Counted from the first letter of the stretch, positions 1 to 13,135 are shown. The stretch: DNA of 64,000 bases from Dillenia suffruticosa (GCA_033439265.1 JAVTVX010000005.1:1932001-1996000); one strand, 5' to 3'. Notes: generated by a model from the letters alone, not told the origin. A program made the numbers and translations.

Positions 1-663
1 TAGTCTTTCTGCTTGTGGAGGTGATAGAGATAGAGACATATGTTGCTCGAAAACAGGACTTTGGTCCAACAAAATGGTGTGTCGCTGTTGCTTTAGCCGC
101 AATGTCTCTCCCGATAGGTTATGCTGCTAAGTGTTGTTCTTGGTTTCCTTGTAATTAATTTCTTATCTTTTTTTATTAGGAGTGAAATTATTAAAGAATA
201 TGTGAAATATATATATCTAGTCCCACTGTACCAAAAATAAGAATAAGGTTTGTCATGAGTATGAGGAAAATATTTGTAACATTACTAAATTCTCATAGTA
301 CTTTTCATGATATCATATGTATAAACAATGGAGGATTTTGTAAGGTTTTGTCAAGTCATGACCTGTGGATTATATACTATCAGGTTCTCACATGCTATTA
401 ATAAGGTAGAGGTTAGTTATTAGTTAACTTCAACTTTGGAATGTGGTTTACAAGAGTAAGGATTTGTGCAAAAAACTTACTTTTTATATTTTACTTATAT
501 AAACTTATTGATTTATTGATTAAGAGGTTTTGGTCAGGTAATTGCTTAAATTATATAAAATTTTTATTTGTGTTAAAACTCTGATCTTATTTCCCCCATT
601 ATCAAAAAATAAATAATTTATAAAAACAATTTTTTGCCAAATCATAGTACTTGATGATCCTCG

Positions 664-665
<2 letters not shown>

Positions 666-703
<38 letters not shown>
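666..703. repeat. (AT)n microsatellite
   Basis: An uninterrupted run of about 19 AT dinucleotides, a typical plant simple repeat. Confidence 0.95.
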
Positions 704-708
<5 letters not shown>

Positions 709-2639
709 AACATAACTTCATCAATTACACTTTTAAATCTTGCTGGGTAAGGATACTTGGATAATACGCTGACTGACACTATTAGACTTGGCTCAGGGTG
801 GCGTACAATTGCAACGCCAGAAGCTTTGGAATTTTTTTTTTTTAATATTTTTCCACTATCTATTTATAATTAATAGGGAAAAAAAATATTCTGACCGCAA
901 ATCTTGCCTGATGGTGAGGAAAAGTGGAAATCATGTGGCAAACTATAGCTACTTATAGCACCACGACTTTACAAGAAAATACATTGCCTAGGAGTTGGTA
1001 GGATCATTTTAACAAACACTAAAGTTGACTACCCCCAATTACTGTCCTTTTGGGTAGCTTTCGAGTCCAAACTTATGCTGTGCCTAAAATACCATTTATG
1101 TCACGATTTCACGTGGCCTGGAGCAACCTAAGCACAAAATACCATTGTTTTCAGAGCGACATAAGATGGGCTAGTTTATTTTCAACCACATCTGTATTAA
1201 TAATCTATTTTTTAATTACAGGAAATAATTTTAATCCACCAGCCAACAGGTTCGCATTGAATAGTCTCATCAACCACATGTTATATTTTTCAAAAATTAT
1301 ATAAAACGGGTAAAGTATCTCTTTCACACGATTTCTTATTCTATTGCTATCTAAATTATTTTACTTAGTCATAAACAATTAACTAGAAACCTTAAAAATC
1401 AAGGTTAGACCCCATCCCATAATCTCTGCAATTTATCTTACATTAATTTCGTGATGTGTAATGAAATGGGAACTTTTACAAAAAATAAAGTTTGTATTAA
1501 CGACCTTAGAAAAAGCAGACAAGTCTTCAGGTTAAGAAAAATCGTTGCTCCATGGGGATAAAGGTTTCATGATGAGCGGCCATTTCTTCTTTCAAGGAAA
1601 ATGCCCAAGAAAGTACCTTGAAGACCAACTTCTTTTTGTGGTTTTTTTTTTTTTTTTTGTGAAAAATAACATTGCAAGCGGAATATATAGAATATGGTTT
1701 AAAAAAATTCAATAAATTATATTAAAAAAAAAAGACAATGCAACTAGCAAGTGTCATTTTCCTAGCAATTTCGGATTGTGTTCTCCGTTGACCGAGGTCT
1801 GGTCCACCAGCTTAACTAAGATAGTTTTAATGAAAGTCGTCCGGATTTATTAAAAAACAAAGTTGGCGGCTGTTAGTCTTTGAGTACTCCTTTGGCACAA
1901 GCAATTGCCATCCCTTTCCTCGCTAGGCATTTTGTTTGAGCAAGAACTTTAATCCCTATTTTTGATAAATGCACTGTAATAATTCATTAAAATTGCATAT
2001 AAATCACTCACAAGTGTTTGAACAACATGATTTAGGCTGTGACCATGAAAATTGACTTAAAATAATTATTTAAATGACTTAAAATTGTTGCTAATAAAAG
2101 TTTAATTTTGAATTCTAATTTTTTGTTGTCGGGAAAAAATATCCCTCTTATGAAAATCTTATAATTATTAAAATCTAAAAAATGATTTTTATTATTATTA
2201 TCTTTTTTTACAAAATAAGAGTATTGCACTGAAGAGGTGAGATAAGAATTTAAATTTAAGATTTGGAATTAAGAGAGAAACTCTTAATATCATGCTACAT
2301 ACAAAAACCCTTGATACGCGGGTAACTTTGTATTTCTCTTATTGATTTTCAATTGATCTAGAAATCATACGTAACAAGGAAAAAAAAAACAAGAAAACAA
2401 AAAAAAAAAAAACAAGAAAACAAGAAAACAAAAAAACAAAACTAGAGATTATCCAAACTTCTTGGTGAGATTGGACAAGCACCACAAGACTAATCAAGAA
2501 TGATGTATTTTGTATGTTTAAGGGGCTTGGCATGCAACAAACGTGAGTAGACCCAGTTGATTCGAGAATTAATATCTTTTAATTATGATTAAGAGTTTGA
2601 TTTCTTATAAAAACAAAAAAATCAGTATTGAAAGACATG

Positions 2640-2745
2640 TCTTCTCAATTGAGCCCGGTAAGCGATCGATTCAGATTAATCAGAGTAAAATCTTAAATAC
2701 CGGATTGATGACCTAACCCTGAAAAAAAGAAAAGAAAAAAAAAAG
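2640..2745 (+). repeat. SINE-like retroposon 3' end with A-rich tail
   Basis: A degenerate CAGATTAATCAGAGTAAAAT core is followed about 45 bases later by an A-rich tail (2719-2742). The same core next to poly(A), or poly(T) on the other strand, recurs at 4.9, 14.5, 37.7, 39.4 and 49.8 kb. This points to one retroposed family; this copy is only its 3' part. Confidence 0.4.
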
Positions 2746-3449
2746 GCTTGGCATGCGTGTGGGTCCCTTCCATTTCAAAACGCGTAGACTATTGGGTTAG
2801 ACTTTTATATTAATAGGCTGGTACGACATCTCAGTAAAGTAACGCCCTTTGAACGTCATATGGTCTCTGAGTCCTTCGTTGGACATTCCTGATCATTCCA
2901 AGCCCCTACTACGAAAATTCAGGGAGAATCTTCTGATCCACAAACTATTGATGAACGTGAGGCTACAAAAGTTGTGGAAAGAATAAATCGTCATCAAGAG
3001 AAAGAGTTTGGTTTTTCTTCTCATAAGTATTATTTTGATTCCAATAGTTAGGAAAGTTTTGTAGACCTTGGTGAGTATACCATCTTTTGGTCACTTTCCT
3101 TTAAAGTCTATGGGATTGATGCTTGGTGGAAGACTAAGATTCTAAATAAATTTTTCACAATGATTTGCTTTTCCGGAATGCGAACAGATTATTTAGCGCA
3201 CTGTATCTTACGGGTGGTTTTCTTTATTCATTTATTTATTTATTTTTATTACACCGAATCATAAAATTAGATAAAAGAGATTATAACTATCGGTCTAAGG
3301 ATGATTTTCTTTACTTGTTGACCAAACTATGTTGTATTTAGCTGAGATTCGGCATTTCTAAGGAATAAATTACATAAGATAAAAATTTTATTATTATAAA
3401 AGAAAAATGATGATTGAGATATAACTTGTGACATCTTTTTACAGAACCA

Positions 3450-3700
3450 CTTTTATGGAAGTAGTCACGGGACAACATGTTCCCGTGGATTTCTCCGTCT
3501 CAAAAAAGGTCACTGCTACAGCCCTCAACATTGACCAGTCCAATAGGGTTAACCCATATCAGGGCCTAAATATTCAATAATCCCGTCTAGGAAGACGGGA
3601 CCTGGAAGGGCCTTCCCACATTTTCGCAGGGCAACATGGGATGGAGACGGGTTCCTCCCTAGGGCCACTAAAAAAAAAGGGCACAAAGAGCTCAGCTCAG
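3450..3700. other. GC-rich island with short perfect hairpins
   Basis: This patch is much richer in GC than its flanks. TCCCGTCT-AGGA-AGACGGGA (3581-3600) is a perfect 8-bp stem with a 4-base loop. A second near-palindrome built on CACGGGA...TCCCGTG lies near 3460-3485. Neither belongs to a gene. They may be the remains of a transposon end, but no target-site duplication could be assigned. Confidence 0.4.
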
Positions 3701-3712
3701 CAGGGTGACAAT

Positions 3713-4112
3713 TAGGACTGGCAAATTGGGTGGGTCGATCGGAGCTCTGCCCATTTTAGAGTTGGACCGAGCTCAGTCCCGTTTTTTAAATCCTTTATAA
3801 TTATGGATTGAGACCGGACACAGGTAGATTTGGCGGTTTAAAATCAAATATTTTTTTTTGTGCTTTTATGAATGAGTAATGTGTTTTATTTTATATTTAT
3901 TATACTATAAAATGAGTTAAAAATATGAAAAATAAAATTTATGATTCAAGTTCAAGTTTAGCTTAACAAGGACATGAGACGTTTTTAATTTTTCGACTCA
4001 AACTCAAGCCTCAATTCTTTGAACTTTCCCAAACCGGACGTAGACTGGGCTCATAAAATTTGATCCGGAGCTTTATCAAAATCTGACTCAAAAGGCTCGA
4101 TTGCTAGCCCTG
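3713..4112. mobile_element. non-autonomous hAT-type transposon, 400 bp
   Basis: The left end reads TAGGACTGGCAAATTG and the right end, on the opposite strand, CAGGGCTAGCAATCG. These are imperfect terminal inverted repeats. The flanks are GTGACAAT (3705-3712) and GTGACACT (4113-4120), an 8-bp target-site duplication with one mismatch, the length typical of hAT transposons. There is no transposase frame inside, so it would depend on an element elsewhere. The mismatched repeat and ends suggest an old insertion. Confidence 0.7.
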
Positions 4113-4135
4113 GTGACACTATCACTGACTATTCC

Positions 4136-4138
<3 letters not shown>

Positions 4139-4181
<43 letters not shown>

Positions 4182-4200
4182 TCTCTCTCTCCCTCCCTCC
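4139..4200. repeat. (CT)n microsatellite
   Basis: A CT-dinucleotide run with a few CCCT interruptions lies directly beside the right end of the 3.7-4.1 kb transposon. Confidence 0.9.
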
Positions 4201-6407
4201 CTCACACACGTGAAGACCTAAAAACACTTCATAATCTTCTTTTGCAAATTCTACTTCTTCTCAAAAGTCCACACCCAAAACCCTAAAAGCATGGAATCAA
4301 ATTCGACATCAAATTAAGCCAAGTTCTTCTCCAATTTCTCCCATATGACACCCCCTTATCCTAACAATCAGTAGACCAATTCGTATAATTTATTTTATAT
4401 ATAATATATTTTAAATATAGTTCTTATCATATATATTATTTATATATATTAGGATAAATTTTATAAGAGATATTAGGAGTTGTTTATTAGTCCGATCCAA
4501 TGGACTAACAAGTCTTGATAGAGCTTAATAGATTTATAAACAAGTAAAGTCAGACCTAATTTTCTGGTTTATCATAGGCCACAAGTTAGTCTCTGGTCAA
4601 TAATTTTTACTGTACATTCTAATCTTTGTCTGACTTATTTCTGCCCGACCTAGCTAGGGCAATGGGAGTTTCAACTTCCCAGTCTGCTTGGGAATCAACG
4701 TGCTTAATGACAATTGTATCAACTTAAATATTTAAGTGCAATAAAACTGTTTGGACTACCAATCTCCTGCCTTGTTGCAATAGGGCGCAAATTCAACTTA
4801 ACCATAGGTCTCAATTTTGAATTATTGAAATAAAGAAATAGGAATTAAAAAAGTCAACCCTTTAATGAGTCTCATAATACTTAACCGGATTAATCGGGGA
4901 AAGGCTGAATGCCGATGATAACAAGTAATCCATTGATAAAAAAATAATAATAATAATAATAAAACTGTTTGGGCAACTTAATTTGAAGGTGGCTCATTTT
5001 GAGTATGTAAACCCGTGCCAATTGGATTGGGTTGAATTACGCAACCACCGATGCAGCCCACAAGTATTTCCTTGTGGAAATCAGAACAGAAGTGTTTGAA
5101 GCCCAATTTTTTTTTCTATTTTGGTACTATACCGATCGATCGATATTTAAAATCATGATTTAAATAATTCGATCTAAAACTTACAATAGATCATTTAGGG
5201 AGCAATCTTCAAATATAGTTTACTCTATATTCAAGTCACAGGTTGAACTTGAGATCCCAAATTTATTTTCAAATTCTAAAGCCACCGTGTATGTTCTACA
5301 TAATTAGTAGCGGCATTTCACCGGGTAGCATTGAAGATGAACGAGCGTTTAAGTTTGAAGCACTTGACAGGAAGATCCATGCGGGATTGAGTTGATAAGG
5401 ACACAACTTAATAAAGGATACCCATTTGAAAGTACACTTCCTCGCGGTGCAAATTAATTTATCCTATAATTTTAGATATTAAACTCCCGACCAAATTTGC
5501 CAATGGCTTCTTTGCTCCCATTAAATCATGGAGATCAAGATTATGAAAGCTGTGGGAGTAATACAACACAACAAGAAATATGGCATATTTTTTAGGGTTC
5601 ATGGTGTACAAACTACTCTATGACTTGATGCTGAGTGTAGAAAAAAAGTGGGTGTATATGTACGTAATTTTTTCTTTATATGTTTTATAAAGAAAATATT
5701 TTTATATCTTGAATCTATGATGTCAAGATCACAACACAAGGAACAACTTCTGGAGAAATATGGCACATTAATTTGCATGAAAAGAACGATATTACCCCCT
5801 GTCGGTTTTGAAGATTTAATGGTTCTTCTCTTTTTCCTTTTGTAAATTTAATTTTGTGCTATGAAGAACAAGCCTTCTCTTTGGCTTTCGGTTCCAAGAT
5901 TTTATCAATGGATCTTATACCAAGTCTTGTCAGACTGTAAACACCTAACGGTGATATGGGACAAGAAGTATTTTTTGACGAAACTAGACAGATCGAAAGT
6001 TAAATGCCATTTTCGTCTCCCCCCCCCCCCAAAAAAAAAGGTGGAAAAAAAAAAGAATGGATCTTATTGGCTCAACAACAGTCTACCTTCTAACAAGCGA
6101 CAATGTTAGACAACCAAGGTCATGGATCCTGTTTAATATGCAGCCTAAAATATTTGAGTTAGTTGAGGTTATTAAGCTCTCTTAAGGCCAAAATTAACAG
6201 AAAAATAGCATATTCAAAGGAAAGGAAATAACTAACTCAGATTTGCCGCGTGTCAAAACCCCGCCATTCCAAACTCAGATCCGGATTTCCTCTTCTCCAG
6301 TCTGATTCTCATATTTACTTCTCCGACTTCATTCTGAACCATTGTCTCTCTCTCTCTCTCCCCCCCTCCCCCCTCTCCTCCCCAACATCAGCTGAAACAG
6401 TATTGCG
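4201..6407. other. intergenic DNA
   Basis: No gene is supported. It contains a SINE-like tail near 4865-4962 ending in an A run and a TAA/AAT microsatellite, and a C10A9 homopolymer junction near 6020-6040. Just upstream of the CBM20 pseudogene (6340-6385) is a CT/C-rich tract of the kind found in plant 5' leaders. Confidence 0.5.
4865..4962 (+). repeat. SINE-like retroposon 3' end
   Basis: A CTTAACCGGATTAATCGGGG core is followed by an A run and (AAT)n. It matches the core seen at 13.1, 49.8 and 56.7 kb by eye. The 5' (tRNA-like) half was not recognised here. Confidence 0.4.
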
Positions 6408-7558
6408 ATGGAAGCTCTCAAAAGCCCACCTATTAAGATCTTTGCGGAGAATCATAACAACAGAATCTTGTTTCCATCAAGAGTTGTTCTCACTAAGTCT
6501 GATACACATTTCATTACATCAAGAAGTCTCTGTTCAAATTTCTCTCCTTCAATTTCCACGAACCAACTAATCATTCGGTCATTAGCTTCAACTCATGTAC
6601 CCTCCCGAATAGAGATACTTTTTGTTCATCTCAATGTTCTTGTGATGATTAATGAATGAGGTAGACATTGGTCGCAACTATCAATGTTGGAATCATAATC
6701 CTTCTCAAAATTAGCAGAGACTCTTCATGTGAAATTTCAACAACAAAAGGAGTGTCACTTTGGAGAGCATTTCCTCCTGACAAGGGATCATCCTATTATT
6801 GGTTCATGGAATCTTTCCAATGCCATACCCATGAACTGGTCTGATGGGCATTTATGGAGTGCTGAGATGGTGAGAAATTACAACAAATTCAAAACATAGT
6901 ACAAAGATAATACGCATGTATTTGCCAAACACAGTATCTAAGTTTGAATTCTTACATAACAGAATTTACCCATTGATCTGACATTGAAATTTGTGTTTGT
7001 ATTGAAAACCAACTGCGGGGACATCATTTGGCAACCAGGTCCAGATCGAAATTTGAAGACGTGGGAATCCCAGCATGCTATAACTTTGTCCGAGGATTGG
7101 GAAGATGATCAAATCCAGAAGATTTCTGAGAAGGCTGCCATTCCGTGAAAAGTTGAAGTAATAGTTGATGCTGCATGGAAAATGGAGGAAACATGGTTCC
7201 TCTATGAGAGATTTCAATTACCCACATTGATCATAGTTTGATCTTTTCCAATGCTAATGAGTTAGAGGGAAGACCGATGAGCAGTAGGAACAAGATATGG
7301 ATCAATGCAGAAGGCAAAACTCATCCACAAGGACCATTTGCAAATGCAAGGAAAGAACTTGACAGTGCACAAGGCAATACTGAGCCTATAAGTAGACAGA
7401 TTGTTTATGAAGAAGGTTCAGTTATGGTACCTGGCTTTGCACCGATATAGCTGATGGCTACTGGACGAGTATGCAAAAGAAGATAACTATTTTGCTGCAG
7501 ATGCACCAGTTGATTCCTTTGAAGTTAAGGACATGCCTGATGTCATCTTTTGATATGA
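6408..7558 (+). pseudogene. decayed CBM20 starch-binding-domain protein gene (At5g01260-like)
   Basis: The 5' exon (6408-~6594, beginning MEALKSPPIKIFAENH) looks like a plastid transit peptide. After a putative intron, 6718-6869 encodes a CBM20 strand region (HVKFQQQKECHFGEHFLL, then GSWNLSNAIPMNWSDGHLW). After a second putative intron (6870-~6962) come VFVLKTNCGDIIWQPGPDR and SEDWEDDQIQKISEKAAIP. CBM20 domains bind starch; this arrangement fits the plant family typified by Arabidopsis At5g01260. The reading frame then breaks. A TGA follows KAAIP at about 7146, another frame carries SVMVPGFAPI to a TAG at 7448, and the last acidic stretch (NYFAADAPVDSFEVKDMPD, about 7490-7550) is in a shifted frame. 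Retained introns show it is a genomic duplicate or decayed gene, not a processed copy. Unrecognised extra introns could rescue part of it, so pseudogene status is likely but not proven. Confidence 0.65.
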
Positions 7559-7559
7559 G

Positions 7560-10500
7560 CAAATGTATTCTTTACTTCCAGATTTCGCATGGAGTTTCTG
7601 TTCTCATCACTTTGCCGTAATGCAGAAAATATGTATACAACATCATCACATCAACTCAACAGGGGGGAAATTGTTATGATATGTAGCAGCGTTGTTGCTA
7701 CCAAAGATTCTACTTAAAAATAATCCTACCAATGAATAAAAGTGCATTCTTTTCTTTTCTCCTCTCAGATATAGTAATTTTCCTATCCATTTGTTATTCG
7801 AATTTGCTTGGACTTTGTAACTTCAAAATTCAAACAGAATCGGTGAGGGGTGGTGCTCTACAACACTGAACACTCAACCAAAGTCTGCTCCTTTATAAGG
7901 CTTGAACACTTGGCTCCTCTGTGTGAATATGCTCATCAAGCTTCACAATCAGAAATCTATCAACTCTGAACTACAAAAATTGAGTTAAAATTATCCTCAT
8001 CAAGCTTCACAATCCTATCTTAGTCATAAAGGCAAGTGTGTTTTCCGAAGGGTGGGAAAAACAACACGAATGCAAAAGAACCTCGTTTCATGGTCATACA
8101 GAATGTTGCATCGTTAGTTATCGAAAAGCAAGAAAAATACAGCAATCATGATATGCAATAACACATTAGATAGGAAAGGGAACAACTAATGTTCGAGCAC
8201 AAGGGAGAGAGGTGTTGATTCTTTCACCAAAAGCTGATTTTAGCCCCAGTAATGTTTCATCAAAACCCTAGAGGATTATGGGCACTTCAAATGCATGATT
8301 ACAATCTAAGTACATGGCCGGCTTTTTTGGTGGGAATATGATGATGGGTTAAGAGGAGATTTCTGCAGTCTAGGGTTTCGTTAAAGTTCTAATTATTCTG
8401 GCAATTTTTATTTAAGTTGAATTTTGGTCTTTTTTTTTTTCACGTCGAATTTGGGTTTAGTTTAACTTACTAAAAATTTTCTAAAACATACAATGCAACG
8501 GGAACAAAGCTAGTTCGGCCCTGTACTTTCAAGGGGTAATGACAATTGAATTGGGCTTCGTATAACGTAACCACTGATCGAGCCCATAAGCATTTTCGAG
8601 TCTGATCAAGCAAAAGTCTTAAAACCCCACAAGTCTTTTCAAATTCTCAACCTAATTTGTATATTATATGATGACTTAACTACACGATTAAGATTGGAAT
8701 CTACTAAAATGTTTTTTCACTAGACAAATCAGTATTCAAAGGTATATTTTGACGAATTCAATTCAAATTATTATCAATTTTTTTTAAAATAATTCTCCTA
8801 ATATAAATTTTCAATTTTCAAAATTTGAACTCAACTATAAAATATTGTCTTTGCATCGCCTTCCTAACGGGCATTGAGCCTTTATTCTTGAAACCACAAT
8901 AGTTATAAAATATAGGTAGATGATAAGGATCTGAATGGTGTACCACCTTTCCTCAAATAATAACTTATCCGCTCTCATTCCCTTCTAAGCAAACTCTCTC
9001 CCCCCCTCTCTCTCTCTCTCTCTCCCCCCCCCCCCAATTCTACTGACCAGTTGTCCTATTAACTCGTAGCCATGTTAAAAATTAGAGATTTAGGAGATGT
9101 CATTACCTGGCAAAGGAAAAAAAAATTGTCATAGCGGTCCAACCAACATCGTTGCTTCATTGTTCTAATCAATGTGAAAATTAAATTCTCATGTTATATC
9201 AATAAATCATAACTTTTCTAAGAATGGGTCTTATATTTTTTAATGATGCAAGTGCTTCTTCAATGACAACTAAATTAATTGATGTAGTTCCTTTGTTGCA
9301 AGCTTTCATCCAGCACATGATTAAATTGAATTTTATAAAATAGGTTCTAATGTGGTGTCGAATGCAAGCATGTGAGAGAGGCTTCTGTAAGGGTTTAGGG
9401 TTGAAAATTCAATTGGACTCAAAAAAAAAAAAGAAAAAAAAAAGAGGCTTCTGGTTCCCTTTCAGTGGGACCAAGTTCACATCCATTGGACTCAAATCAA
9501 TTGTAGAGCTGGCTTGAAAAGCTTGTCGAGGACTGGGCCCTTTGTAAAGGATCGATCTAGCACATGGTGTGGATTGATCATATCCTTGAACCCTAATTGA
9601 AACAAATAAATATCTTAGAACATCGCTTTCCCGCTTGGGTGGCCATGTATTTAAGGTGTTGGATGTTATTTTAAAGATTTCCTTACTAGTGTTAATTGTC
9701 CGATGGTTCTAAAAATCTTGAACTAAATGTCCAATTAAAGAAAAAGAGAGTGGCCGAAGATTTTAGCATTTGAGTTTAATAAATTTATTATTGTGGTTTC
9801 AACTCAGCAAGTGATATCAAAGCTCGATATAAGAAAACACCCACGGAAAATTATTTCAGTAAGATGTAATGTTAAATTTTTTAACTAAATATCATGTTCA
9901 AAATATAAAAATAAAAAAAAATACGTTTCAAGAGTCGTCCTTAAATAAAATTTTTAAAAATATTTGAATTCAATTAATCGAATTATTATTTCGATAATCA
10001 ATGCACATGCTCAAAAAAGCTCGATGGAGCATACTACCTCCATGAAATAGGAAAATGTTGACTTGAATATTATGATTTTGTGTGGCCCAGTTGGGTTTTC
10101 GTTAAGATTGGGCACCAACGCAAAGAAACACCATAGAAAGAAGTTTAAAAGTTGTGTTATTACTATTCTTAGACCCGACATGCACTTGCCAGCTGAGGGT
10201 AAGTGTCTCTATTCCTTCCTTTTTTCTTTCTTTGGTCCTTAGATCCCTGGTATATGAAGTTTTGCTATAACTAATTCAGGTCGATCTAACTATCGGATTT
10301 CCTATATAAAGGGAAAGGTCTCTAAAAGTTATCTTTTTTTATTTCTAAAAAGGTTCAAATCTGAGTACTTGATTAAGGGACGTAAAGCCTTTCTCATCAT
10401 TGTGCCGACTCACCTTTGGTGTCTTTATTCCTTCCTATACCTACGTCTCTCGGCAAATGCCCACCTTCATTCAGGGAAGATTTGATCTAATGTTACCATA

Positions 10501-12505
10501 GCAACCACGTTAAGCTTTTGAAGAGCAGGCGTACTCACAACCAAAAAAAAAAAGAGCAGGCTCACTCATAAACCGATATCATCTTATAACATTATGCTAT
10601 GACAAAATTCTGATCAAATGGGATTCAAATAAAAGTAAAAACTCACAAAATTGTACAAAGATTTTGTAAATCTAAACCCCCTCCATCCCTCTCTCTCATT
10701 TTGGTTTATTTGGAAACTTAAAACATGTCCTCACTCCAAATTGAACCACATGGCCCTACTAATAGATGGGGAGGGAGATAGAGATTTTTGGTTCATTAAA
10801 ATTGTAAGATGTAGCCCCCTGAAAATGGCAATAATGTGAGGAGCAGACAGACACAAATTGCTTACTAAGGGTTCGCAACAGCCAGCTCAAAAAACATTCA
10901 TTCATTCAGATAAGGGGCGGTTGGAAAGTGACATGGATATTGCGCCTGAGAGCAGGCCCCATCTGTTTCCCTCTAACTTTTATTTATTCTTCTCAAATTT
11001 CTACACCATATGTTGCCTGGAAAGCTACCAATGATTAGGTGAAACCCACGTGATATAATATCGTACCCAAACCCACTTGTTTTTGAGCTCCGAGAGAGAG
11101 AGAGAGAGAGGAAGGGAGGCTGTCACTCAAAACCTTACTTTATTTTTATGCACATGTACGGCATGTGCATCACATATAAAGATGAGTTCCATTTGATACG
11201 AATCGGTGAAGAGATCGGGATAAAAGGTGAGAAAGATAAAATATAATATATAGGAATTAAATGTGAAAAAGACGAATATCCTATAGAATTTTAGCAATGT
11301 TATTAAAATATTTAATAATATTTTTAATATTATCTATCTTTTTTTATTACATAAAAATTCAAATATTAAGTTTTAGAATTAAAAATAAAGAATTATAATA
11401 ATTAGGCTGCCTCATTAAGAACTTAATATCATCTATCAACATGTGAGCCAAAAGGTATACATATTATATTTTTTTTTCCTCAAGATTTCAGTGAGCAATT
11501 GCCACCGTGCTCCACCTGGCTTCGCGAATGAATATACTTATTAGTGCATATTATTAAGTACTAATTAGTTACCTTTAGATTTCTATTATGATTAAAAAAA
11601 GATTAATATTACTTAATAACATCAAAATAATTTGAATTATTGTTAAAGGATAATGAAAGTTATATACTATTTATTTTCAATTTTTTACTATTTTACCATG
11701 GCAAATTTGCAGAGAAGCAAAAGCATATGGGCAAAAAATAAATAAATATGCAATGGGAACATAACACTTCAATTATTATGACCTTGGTATCCATTCGTTG
11801 AACTATTCAAGAAAACAAGATTTTGGATGAATTATAGACTATGAAAGCAGCATTTGGAACTGTCTCTACGTTTTTTGATACTGTCGATCCAAACTCTGGG
11901 TGAAGAAAGAGAGTTACAATACATTAACAAATAATATAAAACTTTTCTTAACAAAATGAGAAACCAAAATAGAAAATTTTTTTCTTTTATATTGGCCTTT
12001 CAAGTAATCGATCTCAAAATTTAAGATGGCTGAGTGATCAAACTAATATGACATGATGACATGACCATAATTAGGTTATAAATTTATGCAAAGCTAGTTG
12101 GGTGTTGATTGAATTGATAACGTTTCCCTAAGTGAACATAGTTATACTACTTCATAGTCACAACCTCCTTACTTCATGTTATGGGAATTAAAATATAAAT
12201 TGCATGAAAAGGACTTATTTATAATTTGCATTAACTATGTATGCCCTACCCAATATTCAATTTTTTTTTGTATATATTATTGGAGGAGAACCAAGAAAGA
12301 TGGGCGACCTCTATTATTGATTAAAAAAATATGCTGCATTTTTTCTTATCTATTCCCTTTCATTACATTATTAAAATAATAAAATAAAAGGGTGGTCCTA
12401 CTCCTATGTGTACATTAATTTTCTTGACCGGCACCAAAAATAATGAGGAAAGAGAGGGGCTTCTCAAATTAGATCAAAAATAATAATCGCAAAAAACCAC
12501 CTACA
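7560..12505. other. intergenic DNA
   Basis: No gene is supported. Present are CT/C-rich tracts (8995-9036), a GA microsatellite (11093-11110), A-rich runs near 9421-9444, and a stretch around 10340-10440 with GGTTCAAATC, a tRNA B-box-like motif that may be a further diverged SINE-like copy. Open frames are short and of biased composition. Confidence 0.5.
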
Positions 12506-12513
12506 GTTTGACT

Positions 12514-13030
12514 TAGAGTTGTAATCGGGCCAGGGCGGGCCGGATCCGGTCTTATTCAAGGGTTGTTACCGAAACCGCGGGCCAGGCTGGCTGTGGTTCC
12601 TAGGCCAGTCCGGGCTTGGCCGGGCTGGCTGCGGTTCCTAGGCCAATCCGGGTCGGGCCGGGCTGGTTCAAAATTTTTTTAGTTGAACCGGCCCAGCCCG
12701 CTGAACCGGAACCGGCGGGCCGGTTCACATTGGGCCGGGCCCGGTTTGGCCCGACAAGGAGGGACAAGGAGGGGTAAAATTAGAAAAATTCAAAAAAAAA
12801 GGAGGGACAAAGAGCCGTTGGAATCAGTCGGACCGGGCCAGTTCCGATTCTGATTCCATGTTTGGGCCGGTTTCCGGTTCCAAAATCGGTTAAACAGGCC
12901 AGAACCGTTATAGTACCGGTTCGGGCCAGGCCAGGCTGGGTACTGTAGCTCCGATCCGATTCAGGGGTAGGGCTTTTTCCGGGCTGGCTAGGCCGGTTCT
13001 CGGGTTCAAACCGGCCCGGGCACATCTCTA
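12514..13030. mobile_element. GC-rich non-autonomous hAT element, 517 bp
   Basis: Terminal inverted repeats are TAGAGTTGTAATCGGGCC on the left and TAGAGATGTGCCCGGGCC on the right (opposite strand), matching at 14 of 18 positions. An exact 8-bp target-site duplication, GTTTGACT, flanks it (12506-12513 and 13031-13038). The interior is packed with alternating GGGCC/GGCCC/CCGG words and can fold back on itself extensively. The 81-codon minus-strand frame inside is a by-product of this composition, not a gene. There is no transposase. Confidence 0.85.
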
Positions 13031-13064
13031 GTTTGACTATTTTTTAAATAGTCCATGTGTGTTT

Positions 13065-13135
13065 TTTTTAAACGGATTCTTACTACAACCAATATTCGAA
13101 TTTTGTCCGATTAATTCGATCCAAACATTGTGGGG
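13065..13135 (-). repeat. SINE-like core fragment
   Basis: AATATTCGAATTTTGTCCGA followed by TTAATTCGATCC matches, in the opposite orientation, the sequence at 49785-49840. It abuts a T-rich run on its left, as expected for a minus-strand retroposon tail. Confidence 0.4.

Larger units (their letters stand above)
1..3420. other. AT-rich intergenic DNA without a recognisable gene
   Basis: Stop codons are dense in all frames and the longest open frames are under 90 codons with low-complexity translations. The stretch holds an (AT)n microsatellite at about 666-703, several A/T homopolymers, and a SINE-like 3' tail near 2640-2745. No gene is supported. Confidence 0.6.

Noticed and set aside
12780-13025. 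81-codon minus-strand frame rich in Pro/Arg/Gly
   Set aside because: Created by the GC-rich repeats of the 12.5-kb transposon; not conserved as protein.
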